NCBI GenBank assembly: GCA_002392345.1
Contig: DGGU01000042.1
Location: 48,076 to 112,075 of the forward strand
Direction: 5' to 3'
DNA length: 64,000 nucleotides
Source of the DNA: Lachnospiraceae bacterium UBA3866
GTDB taxonomy: Bacteria > Bacillota > Clostridia > Lachnospirales > Lachnospiraceae
The translations under genes were made by a program, and so were the position numbers. Within the stretch, counting starts at the first letter, position 1, and each line of letters starts with the position of its first letter. Positions 25,937-33,868 of the stretch are shown piece by piece. Under the pieces are notes generated by a model that was not told where the DNA came from, did no database searches, and was given only the letters and a program-made list of their open reading frames with translations.

Positions 25937-27286
25937 TTATACTTTTCGTTTTGAAGCACTAGACCAGACTAACCCGAATACAACTCCTATGATAGTAGGG
26001 ACTATCCAACCAAGGCCGAGGCTGTAGAATGGGAAGAAGCGATTGCCGAACATCTGGGCTGTTGTTACAAAATCTTCTGGAACTATGCCAACAGGAAGTG
26101 CACCGATTAAATCAAATGCTGCTGCTACCATGTTAAAGATAGTTGCTACTACAAATACTTTTTTGTCATAATTGAAGAACCTGCCGAAAAGCGCAAGTAG
26201 GATTATGCTTATAGTGAGTGGATATAAGAACATAAGTACTGGCACCGCCCAAGTTATAATTGCATCAAGGCCGAAGTTAGATACTACGAATGAAAAAACA
26301 GTGAATATGATAGCCCAAGTTTTCTCACTTATGAAATTAGGAAACATAGTGTGGAACATCTCAGAACAACTAATTACAAGTGAAAGAGCAGTTTTTAAGC
26401 AGGCAAGAGTGACTGTAGCAAGTAAGAAATATATGCCAAAACGTCCAAAATAATGTTGAGTGATCTCTGATAGAGCAACACCACCATTTGATGATACTTC
26501 GAATTTTCCAAGACTCATGGTTCCCATGAGAGTTGTGAGCGCATATATAACTGCCATGACAGCACAACCGATAGCACCAGCTTTTATAGTGTTGACTGCT
26601 ACATCAGTTTCATTTTTAATTCCAAGATCTCTTACAACTCTTATAACTGTGATACCAAATGCGAGTGATGCTATAGCATCCATAGTTCCATATCCTTCAA
26701 GGAAACCTTTGAAGAAGGCGTTGCCATTTCCGTAGGCTGCATCTCCTGCATATGAGGTGATATCACCAAGAGGATTGATGAAAGCTACTACTATAAGTAT
26801 CACTAAAAAGATAAGGAAGATAGGGTTGATATATTGGCCTACCCATTTCATGATACCACTTGGACGAAGAGAAAAGAAGAGAACTATAGCAAAAAATACA
26901 AAGGTAAAAATAAGTCTTGGTACAGTCTCTGAACCATTGATAAGTGGAAGCATACCTATGGTAAATGATGTTGATGCACATCTTGGTATTGCAAAAAATG
27001 GTCCTATGGTGAGATATAAGACTATAGTAAGAAAATATCTATACTTGTCGCCGACAAGTCCTGCTAGATCAAATAAACTATCCTTTTTGCTTATGCCTAG
27101 ACAAGCAACACCAAGTAGCGGTATGCCGACGCCTGTTAAAATGAAGCCAATGATTGCTGGCCAGACATTAGCACCTGCAAGCTGTCCCATGTGAACAGGA
27201 AAGATAAGATTGCCTGCACCAAAGAACATACCAAAAAGCATACTGCCTACGATAATGCTTTCTTTTAATGTTAGAGATTTTTTCAT
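25937..27286 (-). CDS. brnQ: Branched-chain amino acid transport system II carrier BrnQ
   Basis: Sodium-coupled import of leucine, isoleucine and valine. 449 residues with about 12 membrane segments. The N-terminal GSMLFGMFFGAGNLIFPVHMG pattern at residues 14-34 is characteristic of the family. The gene starts 12 bases after the LysR gene on the same strand, so it is in the regulator's transcript. A sodium symporter beside a sodium-pumping decarboxylase operon is consistent with a cell that uses a sodium gradient, though that is inference. Confidence 0.94.
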   Translation of the reverse strand: MKKSLTLKESIIVGSMLFGMFFGAGNLIFPVHMGQLAGANVWPAIIGFILTGVGIPLLGVACLGISKKDSLFDLAGLVGDKYRYFLTIVLYLTIGPFFAIPRCASTSFTIGMLPLINGSETVPRLIFTFVFFAIVLFFSLRPSGIMKWVGQYINPIFLIFLVILIVVAFINPLGDITSYAGDAAYGNGNAFFKGFLEGYGTMDAIASLAFGITVIRVVRDLGIKNETDVAVNTIKAGAIGCAVMAVIYALTTLMGTMSLGKFEVSSNGGVALSEITQHYFGRFGIYFLLATVTLACLKTALSLVISCSEMFHTMFPNFISEKTWAIIFTVFSFVVSNFGLDAIITWAVPVLMFLYPLTISIILLALFGRFFNYDKKVFVVATIFNMVAAAFDLIGALPVGIVPEDFVTTAQMFGNRFFPFYSLGLGWIVPTIIGVVFGLVWSSASKRKV

Positions 27287-27298
27287 ACTTCGCTCCTT

Positions 27299-28177
27299 CT
27301 ATATATAGTTTTTAAAGTTTTTGATTATGTATTCTTTAAGGTCTGATACTGCTTTTGATTGATAACCATTTTTCCATTCTATAATTATAAATCTTTTGCA
27401 ATTTGGATGATGTATCCTGACAAGTTTTATTCTGTCGTTAGATACTATCTCTTTCCAAGTTATGGATGGGATGATTGCAAAGCCAAGGCCAGTCTTTATA
27501 TATTCTTTTATAACATAAGGTGAATTATTTTCAAAACAAAACTTTGGTTTAAAGCCTGCTATATTGCAATAGTAGTCATTGATCTCTCGAAGATCTTTAT
27601 TGGCAGAGAGAGAGATGAGGTTTTCATCTGCAATTTCTGATAAATCTATAGAAGATTTTTTAGCAAGCTTATGTTTTTTCGGAATAGATACAATAAGATG
27701 CTCCTCGAGAAGTCCTTTAACAGTCTTGCCAGGTGTGAACACTGTGTCTGATCTTATAATTAAATCAAAATCATTTTTTCTTTCTCTATACTCTGTCTTA
27801 TCAAGCTGGCTGACTTTTATATTGATATTTTTATTGGCTCTCTGATAATCGACTAGAAGTTTTCTCATCTGAGATGAGGCTGAGTTGACAAGTATAGTCA
27901 CTGTATTATTAGTCACATTTTTTAGATCATTAATTTCAGAACTTATGCTACTTAATTCATCAAGTATAAGTTTTGTGTGACGATGAAGAGCCTCGCCATA
28001 AGGACTTAATGTTACATTACGACCTTTTTTAACAAAGAGCTCCACTTTAAGTTCGGATTCAAGAGCTTTTATAGCCCTTGAAAGTGCAGGTTGAGATACA
28101 TTTAAGTTTTTGGCTGCCGCAGTAAAATGTGATGTATTTGCCACTTCATTAAAATAGGTTATTTCTGTTAAATTCAT
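27299..28177 (-). CDS. LysR-type transcriptional regulator, divergent from the malonate/pyrimidine operon
   Basis: 292 residues. The winged helix-turn-helix at residues 1-60 reads FTAAAKNLNVSQPALSRAIKALE, the LysR signature, followed by a periplasmic-binding-like effector domain (residues 90-290). It is transcribed away from the mdcA-like gene from a consensus promoter (28231-28259) and is followed by brnQ. Divergent LysR proteins normally activate the neighbouring operon in response to a pathway intermediate; malonate or a pyrimidine-derived acid would be the natural guess here. An ATAAC/GTTAT inverted repeat sits near position -65 of the operon promoter. Confidence 0.93.
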   Translation of the reverse strand: MNLTEITYFNEVANTSHFTAAAKNLNVSQPALSRAIKALESELKVELFVKKGRNVTLSPYGEALHRHTKLILDELSSISSEINDLKNVTNNTVTILVNSASSQMRKLLVDYQRANKNINIKVSQLDKTEYRERKNDFDLIIRSDTVFTPGKTVKGLLEEHLIVSIPKKHKLAKKSSIDLSEIADENLISLSANKDLREINDYYCNIAGFKPKFCFENNSPYVIKEYIKTGLGFAIIPSITWKEIVSNDRIKLVRIHHPNCKRFIIIEWKNGYQSKAVSDLKEYIIKNFKNYI

Positions 28178-28230
28178 CTATATTTCTCCATTTAAAGTCT
28201 AAAATGATATGCTTTTATGTAGGTTCTCTT

Positions 28231-28332
28231 ATTATAATTAAATTGAATTATAATGTCAAGAATCCATAACATTTTAGTTATAAGGTTATGACTAGAATGA
28301 GTATTATTTTTATCTATTTGCTATGCTATAAT
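28231..28332. promoter_or_regulatory. Divergent control region between lysR and the mdcA-led operon
   Basis: Minus strand: TTGACA (28259-28254), 17 bases, TATAAT (28236-28231), a consensus promoter for lysR. Plus strand: TATAAT at 28327-28332 with no good -35, typical of activator-dependent promoters. Between them, ATAAC-N6-GTTAT (28266-28281) is centred about 65 bases before the predicted mdcA transcription start, the usual LysR recognition position, followed by GGTTATGAC (28284-28292). Confidence 0.7.
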
Positions 28333-28393
28333 TAGTAATGTAAATGTAAGAAAAAATTAATATAAAGCATTAGTTAAAAGGGGGAGGACAACT

Positions 28394-30034
28394 ATGGAGT
28401 GGAATAAGAATAAACTCTTGAAAAAAGAGAGAATGAATTCTATTGCTTCATTTTTGGATGGCAAAGTCATAAAGACAAGTGACATTGTAGAAGTTTTGAA
28501 TCGTGTCATAAAACCAGGTGACAATCTTATCTTGGAAGGTGATAATCAAAAGCAAGCATCATTTCTTGCTAAGGCTATGACTAAAGTTAATCCAAAGGAT
28601 GTACACGACATACATCTTATCATACCTTCAATATCAAGAGATGAACATCTTGATCTTTTTGAAAAAGGAATTGCATCACTTATTGATTTTGCATTTGCAG
28701 GAACTCAAAGTCTAAGACTTAGTCAGATGATGAATAGTGGTGTATGTAAAGTTGGTGCTATACATACTTACTTTGAACTTTATGCAAGACTCTTTGTTGA
28801 TCTCATACCTAAGATTTGTCTTGTTGCTGCTGATAGTGCAGATAGAGAAGGCAATCTCTATACAGGAGCCAACACAGAAGAGACTCCAACTCTTGTTGAG
28901 GCAACTGCATTTAAAGACGGTATCGTTATAGCTCAAGTCAACAAGATAGTCGATAAAGTTCCAAGAGTAGATATACCTGGTGATTGGGTTGATGCTATCG
29001 TTGAAGCAGATGAACCATTCCCAATGGAACCACTTTTCACAAGAGAACCAGATAAGATAAAGGATCATCACATACTTGAAGCTATGATGATCATCAAAGG
29101 TATATATGAGAAACATCAAGTTATATCACTTAACCATGGTATCGGTTACAATGGCGGTGCTATAGAACTTATACTTCCAACTTATGGAGAGGAACTTGGA
29201 CTCAAGGGAAAGATATGTAAGAACTGGGTTCTCAACCCGCATCCAACACTTATCCCAGCAATTGAAGCGGGATGGGTTGAGTCAGTATATGCATTCGGCG
29301 GTGAGACTGGTATGAGTAGATATACTGCTGCTCGTCCAGATATATTCTTCACAGGTCGCGATGGCATGATGAGATCTAATCGTCCACTTGCACAGCTTGC
29401 AGGACTTTATGCTATGGATCTGTTCCTCGGTGCAACTCTTCAGCTTGATTACTTTGGTAACTCATCAACTGTCACAGGCAATCGTGTATCAGGATTTGGT
29501 GGTGCTCCTAACATGGGACATGACTCAGGTGGAAGAAGACATTCTACTCCTGCTTGGTCAGCAATGAAAGATCCTAATCGTCCACTTCGTGGTGGAAGAA
29601 AACTCGTAGTTCAGATTGTATCTACAAGTTATAAGAACAAAGAAGGAAAAGTAATACCTTGTATAGTGCCTGAACTTGATGCAGTTAGAGTAGGAAAAGA
29701 AACTGGCATGCCTATAACACCAGTTATGATATATGGAGAAGATGTAACTCATGTAGTTACAGAGCAAGGTATAGCATATACATATATGGCTAAGACCAAT
29801 GAAGAGAGACGAGAGCTGATAGCAGCTGTATCGCGTGGTATACCTATAGAAAGTTATTGTAGCGATAAGAGAAGAGAAGAACTCATCAATGAAGGAAAGA
29901 TAGCGTTCCCTGAGACTCTCGGCATAGATAGAGGAAGAGCCAATAAGGAGCTTCTGGCAGCTAAGAACCTAGAGGAGATAAGAGAGATATCAGGTGGACT
30001 TTATGATATACCAGAGAAATTCTTGGCAAAGTAG
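28394..30034 (+). CDS. mdcA: Malonate decarboxylase alpha-type acyl transferase (MdcA/MadA family)
   Basis: Transfers malonyl from malonate onto a thioester carrier in exchange for acetyl, the entry step of malonate decarboxylation. The 546-residue length fits MdcA. Visible family marks are SLNHGIGYNGGAIELILP near residue 235, ETGMSRYTAARPD near residue 305, and FGGAPNMGHDSGGRRHSTPAW near residue 370, the last highly characteristic of MdcA. Strong GGGGGAGG ribosome site. It is the first gene of the block. There is no MdcC acyl carrier protein nor its prosthetic-group enzymes MdcB/MdcG nearby, so the carrier is probably free CoA. Citrate lyase alpha is a more distant alternative and fits less well. 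Confidence 0.9.
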   Translation: MEWNKNKLLKKERMNSIASFLDGKVIKTSDIVEVLNRVIKPGDNLILEGDNQKQASFLAKAMTKVNPKDVHDIHLIIPSISRDEHLDLFEKGIASLIDFAFAGTQSLRLSQMMNSGVCKVGAIHTYFELYARLFVDLIPKICLVAADSADREGNLYTGANTEETPTLVEATAFKDGIVIAQVNKIVDKVPRVDIPGDWVDAIVEADEPFPMEPLFTREPDKIKDHHILEAMMIIKGIYEKHQVISLNHGIGYNGGAIELILPTYGEELGLKGKICKNWVLNPHPTLIPAIEAGWVESVYAFGGETGMSRYTAARPDIFFTGRDGMMRSNRPLAQLAGLYAMDLFLGATLQLDYFGNSSTVTGNRVSGFGGAPNMGHDSGGRRHSTPAWSAMKDPNRPLRGGRKLVVQIVSTSYKNKEGKVIPCIVPELDAVRVGKETGMPITPVMIYGEDVTHVVTEQGIAYTYMAKTNEERRELIAAVSRGIPIESYCSDKRREELINEGKIAFPETLGIDRGRANKELLAAKNLEEIREISGGLYDIPEKFLAK

Positions 30035-30055
30035 AAATAAAGGAGGAAAGAATTA

Positions 30056-31600
30056 ATGTCACGAAAGCTAACAGAGTTAAACGAACTTAAGTCAAAACTT
30101 ATGAGTGGCGGCGGAGAGAAAGCGATTGAAAAGCAACATTCTCTTGGCAAGATGACTGCTAGAGAAAGGCTTACTAAGCTTTTCGATCCTGGTACATTTG
30201 TTGAGACAGGGCTTTTTGTAAAGCACAGATGTACAAACTTTGGCATGGACAAGAAAGAAAGTCCAGCTGAAGGTGTGGTTACTGGATATGGACAGATTAA
30301 TGGAAGACTTACTTATGCAGCAGCACAAGACTTTACAGTTATCGGTGGATCTCTTGGTGAGATGCATGCTGATAAGATTGTAAAATGTCAAGAGGCTGCT
30401 ATGAAGGTTGGAGCACCTATGATATGCATCAACGACTCAGGTGGTGCTCGTATACAAGAAGGTGTAGATGCTCTTTCTGGTTATGGAAGGATCTTCTACA
30501 ACAACACTCAAGCATCAGGCGTGATACCTCAGATCTCAGTTATCATGGGACCATGTGCAGGTGGAGCAGTGTATAGTCCAGCCATAACTGATTTCATCTT
30601 CATGGTTGAGAATACATCTCAGATGTTCATAACAGGACCTCAAGTTATAAAGACAGTTACTGGTGAAGATGTAACTTCTGAAGCACTTGGTGGAGCTCTT
30701 ACTCACAATTCAATATCAGGTGTAGCACATTTCCATGCAGCAAATGAAGATGCTTGTATAGAGCAGATAAGGACTTTACTTTCTTATCTTCCACAAAATA
30801 ATATGGAGAAGGCAGAAGCATATGCTTGTAACGATGATCTCAATCGTCTAAGTCCAGAACTCAATGATATAGTACCAGAGAATCCTAATAAAGCTTATGA
30901 GATGAAAGATGTTATAAGAGCAGTTGCAGATAACAATGTATTCTTTGAGACTCAGCCTGATTATGCTAAGAATATATTAACTGGTTTCATAAGACTGAAT
31001 GGTAAGTCTATTGGTATCATAGCTAGTGAGCCTAAAGCAATGGCAGGTTGTCTTGATATCAATGCATCAGATAAGGCAGCAAGATTTATAAGAACTTGTG
31101 ACTGCTTCAACATTCCTATACTTACATTTGAAGATGTGCCTGGATTCTTACCTGGAACTCAACAAGAGCATGGCGGTATCATAAGACATGGCGCTAAGAT
31201 GCTTTTTGCTTATAGTGAAGCTTCAGTTCCTATGGTTACTGTCATAACTCGTAAAGCTTATGGTGGTGCATACATCGGTATGTGTTCAAAGCACTTAGGA
31301 GCAGATATAGTTTATGCTTGGCCAGAAGCTCAGATAGCAGTTATGGGTGCAGAAGGAGCAGCCAATATAATTTTTGCCAAAGACATAAAGGCAGCTGAGA
31401 ATCCACAACAAGAGAGAGCCAATAAGATAGCAGAGTATGATAACATGATGATGAATCCATATGTAGCTGCAAGTCGTGGATATGTAGATGATGTTATAGA
31501 GCCAGCAACTACAAGAAAGATGCTTATAGCAGCATTCAATTCTCTTGAAACTAAGGTGGTACATAAGGTTAATAAGAAACACGGCAATATACCACTATAA
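30056..31600 (+). CDS. Biotin-dependent carboxyltransferase subunit (MmdA/PccB-like)
   Basis: 514-residue carboxyltransferase of the acyl-CoA carboxylase beta family. It takes the free carboxyl from malonyl- or methylmalonyl-CoA and puts it on biotin. Signature parts are KMTARERLTKLFDPGTF, INDSGGARIQEG (first oxyanion hole), GPCAGGAVYSPA, and in the C-terminal half ITRKAYGGAYI. Both crotonase-like halves are in one chain, unlike the split MadC/MadD of Malonomonas. With a biotin carrier, OadG and OadB homologs following, it belongs to a sodium-pumping decarboxylase, not a carboxylase: no biotin carboxylase gene is present. Confidence 0.93.
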   Translation: MSRKLTELNELKSKLMSGGGEKAIEKQHSLGKMTARERLTKLFDPGTFVETGLFVKHRCTNFGMDKKESPAEGVVTGYGQINGRLTYAAAQDFTVIGGSLGEMHADKIVKCQEAAMKVGAPMICINDSGGARIQEGVDALSGYGRIFYNNTQASGVIPQISVIMGPCAGGAVYSPAITDFIFMVENTSQMFITGPQVIKTVTGEDVTSEALGGALTHNSISGVAHFHAANEDACIEQIRTLLSYLPQNNMEKAEAYACNDDLNRLSPELNDIVPENPNKAYEMKDVIRAVADNNVFFETQPDYAKNILTGFIRLNGKSIGIIASEPKAMAGCLDINASDKAARFIRTCDCFNIPILTFEDVPGFLPGTQQEHGGIIRHGAKMLFAYSEASVPMVTVITRKAYGGAYIGMCSKHLGADIVYAWPEAQIAVMGAEGAANIIFAKDIKAAENPQQERANKIAEYDNMMMNPYVAASRGYVDDVIEPATTRKMLIAAFNSLETKVVHKVNKKHGNIPL

Positions 31601-31628
31601 GGGAATTTAGTTTCGAAAGGAGAAGATT

Positions 31629-32000
31629 ATGGGTTTATTTTTAGCAATGTATGGCAATGAAGTTAAGATCGGACAGGCATTATTTATATCAATCTTCGCC
31701 ATGGTAGTAGTGTTCTTGGTACTTCTTATCATATCTTATCTTATAGATATAACTGCTTTCATCATCGGTGGGAGTAAGAAGAAAGAAAAAGCAGTAAAGG
31801 TCGAGACAGCAACACCCGCTCCCAAGGCTACAAAGAAAGAAGAGAAAAATGATGATCTAGTTGCAGTTATAGCAGGAGCAATAGCTGGATACCTTGGTAC
31901 ATCAGTAGATAATATTCGTATCAAAAGCATAAGAAGGATACCTCAAAGCGATACGCCATGGACAGAGAGAGGATTGCTCTCACAAATTAACAAACTTTAA
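31629..32000 (+). CDS. OadG-like small membrane subunit of a sodium-pumping decarboxylase
   Basis: 123 residues with a single membrane segment (about residues 16-42, FISIFAMVVVFLVLLIISYLI), a lysine/alanine/proline-rich linker, and a C-terminal soluble domain ending in PWTERGLLSQINKL. This is the layout of OadG/MmdD subunits, which hold the carboxyltransferase to the membrane pump. The C-terminal part resembles the delta subunit of methylmalonyl-CoA decarboxylase (a helix and RIKSIRRI strand). It lies between the carboxyltransferase and the biotin carrier, the normal order in such operons. Confidence 0.85.
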   Translation: MGLFLAMYGNEVKIGQALFISIFAMVVVFLVLLIISYLIDITAFIIGGSKKKEKAVKVETATPAPKATKKEEKNDDLVAVIAGAIAGYLGTSVDNIRIKSIRRIPQSDTPWTERGLLSQINKL

Positions 32001-32018
32001 TAATAGGAGGATTTAAAA

Positions 32019-32405
32019 ATGAAAAAATTTAACATAAAAGTAGATGGAGTTATGCATGAAGTAGAAGTAGAGGAGCTTGGTGGTAGCATGGCAGCTGCAC
32101 CATCTTATGTAGCACCAGCACCAGCAGCAACGCCTGCAGCAGCACCAACACCAGCGCCAGCTACATCTTCAGCACCAAAAGCAGCAGCAGGAGCAGGATC
32201 TGTAGTAGCACCTCTTCAAGGTACAGTACAAACTATCAAAGTTAAAGTTGGAGATACTGTTAATGCTGGAGACGTAGTAGCAGTTATTGAAGCTATGAAG
32301 ATGGAAAATGATATACCAGCAGTAGTATCTGGTAAGGTTACAGCTATCCATGTAAGTAACGGAGCTAAAGTAGCAGCAGGAGATGTATTACTTGATATTG
32401 GTTAA
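32019..32405 (+). CDS. Biotin carboxyl carrier protein of the decarboxylase
   Basis: 128 residues. An N-terminal strand region, then an alanine/proline-rich flexible linker (about residues 25-58), then a biotinyl domain with the acceptor lysine K94 in EAMKMEND. The carrier swings carboxybiotin from the carboxyltransferase to the OadB pump. AGGAGG ribosome site. It corresponds to MmdC/GcdC. The linker is compositionally simple but in frame throughout. The next gene follows only after a 140-base gap filled by an intergenic repeat element. Confidence 0.95.
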   Translation: MKKFNIKVDGVMHEVEVEELGGSMAAAPSYVAPAPAATPAAAPTPAPATSSAPKAAAGAGSVVAPLQGTVQTIKVKVGDTVNAGDVVAVIEAMKMENDIPAVVSGKVTAIHVSNGAKVAAGDVLLDIG

Positions 32406-32410
32406 TAATT

Positions 32411-32520
32411 TGGGCGTAGCCCAACCGTAGGGGCGAGCACTGGAGCGCCCGAGCGTTCATGAACGAGTTGGCTTATAAACTCGACCATCGAGTGAATGCG
32501 AGGAAGTGCCCTTGGGGCAC
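32411..32520. repeat. Composite GC-rich repeat element between carrier and pump genes
   Basis: Contains TGGGC-GTA-GCCCA (32411-32423), a copy of the dispersed unit starting CCGTAGGGGCGAGC (32425-32450), the perfect palindrome CGTTCATGAACG (32454-32465), and a GTGCCC-TTG-GGGCAC hairpin (32506-32520). Much richer in GC than the surrounding genes. No T run follows, so it is unlikely to stop transcription. Confidence 0.7.
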
Positions 32521-32547
32521 CCATATTATATTAAATTAGGAGAAATT

Positions 32548-33819
32548 ATGTACGGATTATTATTAAATAATGTGATTGTCGAAACTTTAAAGACATTTTG
32601 GCAAAGCACTGGCTTCTATGATTTCTTTAATCCTATAATGAAACCTGGTGTACTTTTACCATTTGGCAATCTTATAATGATTGGTATAGCTTGTCTACTT
32701 CTTTATCTAGCTATAGCTAAAGAATATGAGCCATATCTGCTTATATCAATTGCCTTTGGTATGCTTCTTGTCAATCTTCCACTTGCTGGACTTATGGATG
32801 CACCAGTTATTAAAGAAATATCCACTACACTTGGCGCAGTGGATCAAGGGGCGTTGAAGTTTTTTGCCGATAAGTTCAATATTAATATACAAGAGACTAA
32901 AGGAGGGCTTCTTTATTATCTCTTCCAAGGCATAGACCTTGGTGTATATCCCCCACTTATATTTTTGTGTATTGGCGCAGGTACTGATTTTGGACCACTT
33001 ATTGCTAATCCAAGATCACTTCTGCTTGGCGCCGCAGCTCAACTTGGTATATTTTTCACTTTTATAGGTGCCATATTCCTTGGATTCACAGGACCAGAAG
33101 CAGCATCTATAGGTATTATAGGCGGTGCAGATGGACCTACAGCGCTTTATCTTACATCAAAACTCGCACCACAACTTTTAGGCTCAATAGCAGTTGCTGC
33201 TTATTCATATATGGCACTTGTACCTATGATACAGCCACCTATTATAAAAGCTCTTACTACAGAGAAAGAGCGAGTTATAAAGATGGAGCAACTTCGAGAG
33301 GTGTCACAGACTGAGAAGATTATATTCCCTATAGTGGTCACTATATTCTGCTGTCTATTACTTCCATCAGCAGCATCACTAATTGGTATGCTTATGCTTG
33401 GCAACCTTCTTAAAGAATCAGGAAGAGTTCCGCTTCTTGTAAAATGTATCCAAGACTCACTTATGTATATAGTATCAATTTTCCTTGGAGTTACAGTTGG
33501 AGCTAAAGCATCAGCAGAGCACTTCCTTACACCTGATACAATTAAGATCATAGTTCTTGGTCTTATAGCATTTTCAATTGGCACAGCAGGTGGAGTTATT
33601 ATAGGAAAGATAATGTGTGTGCTTACTCATGGTAAGATCAACCCTATGATTGGGGCAGCAGGTGTGTCTGCAGTACCTATGGCTGCTCGTGTTGTTCAGA
33701 AGGAAGGTGTTAAGTATAACCCAACTAATTTCTTACTGATGCATGCGATGGGACCAAATGTGGCGGGAGTTATAGGGTCTGCGGTTGCAGCAGGAATGCT
33801 ACTTTTGTTTTTTCAATAA
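32548..33819 (+). CDS. Sodium-pumping carboxybiotin decarboxylase (OadB/MmdB type)
   Basis: Membrane subunit that releases CO2 from carboxybiotin and exports sodium. The start at 32548 follows TTAGGAGAA; the longer frame runs into the repeat element. 423 residues with about nine membrane segments. The conserved core GIIGGADGPTALYLTSKLAP near residue 190 contains the aspartate essential for sodium coupling in OadB, and the later AAGVSAVPMAARVVQ segment near residue 370 is also typical. Together with the preceding four genes it completes a membrane-bound sodium-translocating decarboxylase. The upstream transferase of the malonate family suggests malonate as the final substrate. Confidence 0.93.
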   Translation: MYGLLLNNVIVETLKTFWQSTGFYDFFNPIMKPGVLLPFGNLIMIGIACLLLYLAIAKEYEPYLLISIAFGMLLVNLPLAGLMDAPVIKEISTTLGAVDQGALKFFADKFNINIQETKGGLLYYLFQGIDLGVYPPLIFLCIGAGTDFGPLIANPRSLLLGAAAQLGIFFTFIGAIFLGFTGPEAASIGIIGGADGPTALYLTSKLAPQLLGSIAVAAYSYMALVPMIQPPIIKALTTEKERVIKMEQLREVSQTEKIIFPIVVTIFCCLLLPSAASLIGMLMLGNLLKESGRVPLLVKCIQDSLMYIVSIFLGVTVGAKASAEHFLTPDTIKIIVLGLIAFSIGTAGGVIIGKIMCVLTHGKINPMIGAAGVSAVPMAARVVQKEGVKYNPTNFLLMHAMGPNVAGVIGSAVAAGMLLLFFQ

Positions 33820-33868
33820 TGATATAGAAATCGTTATTATATAAAAAAACAAAATTGAGGTGATGGTT

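Noticed and set aside
26163..27194. Long plus-strand frames opposite brnQ
   Set aside because: They are complements of membrane-protein codons with no start signals; brnQ on the minus strand explains the region.
28394..33819. Reading the decarboxylase block as oxaloacetate or glutaconyl-CoA decarboxylase
   Set aside because: There is no OadA or GcdA-type subunit; the carboxyltransferase is PccB/MmdA-like and the transferase is MdcA-like.
33800..33860. Terminator between the pump gene and the amidase gene
   Set aside because: A weak ATAATGAT/ATCGTTAT pairing exists but is followed by A residues, not T, on the plus strand.
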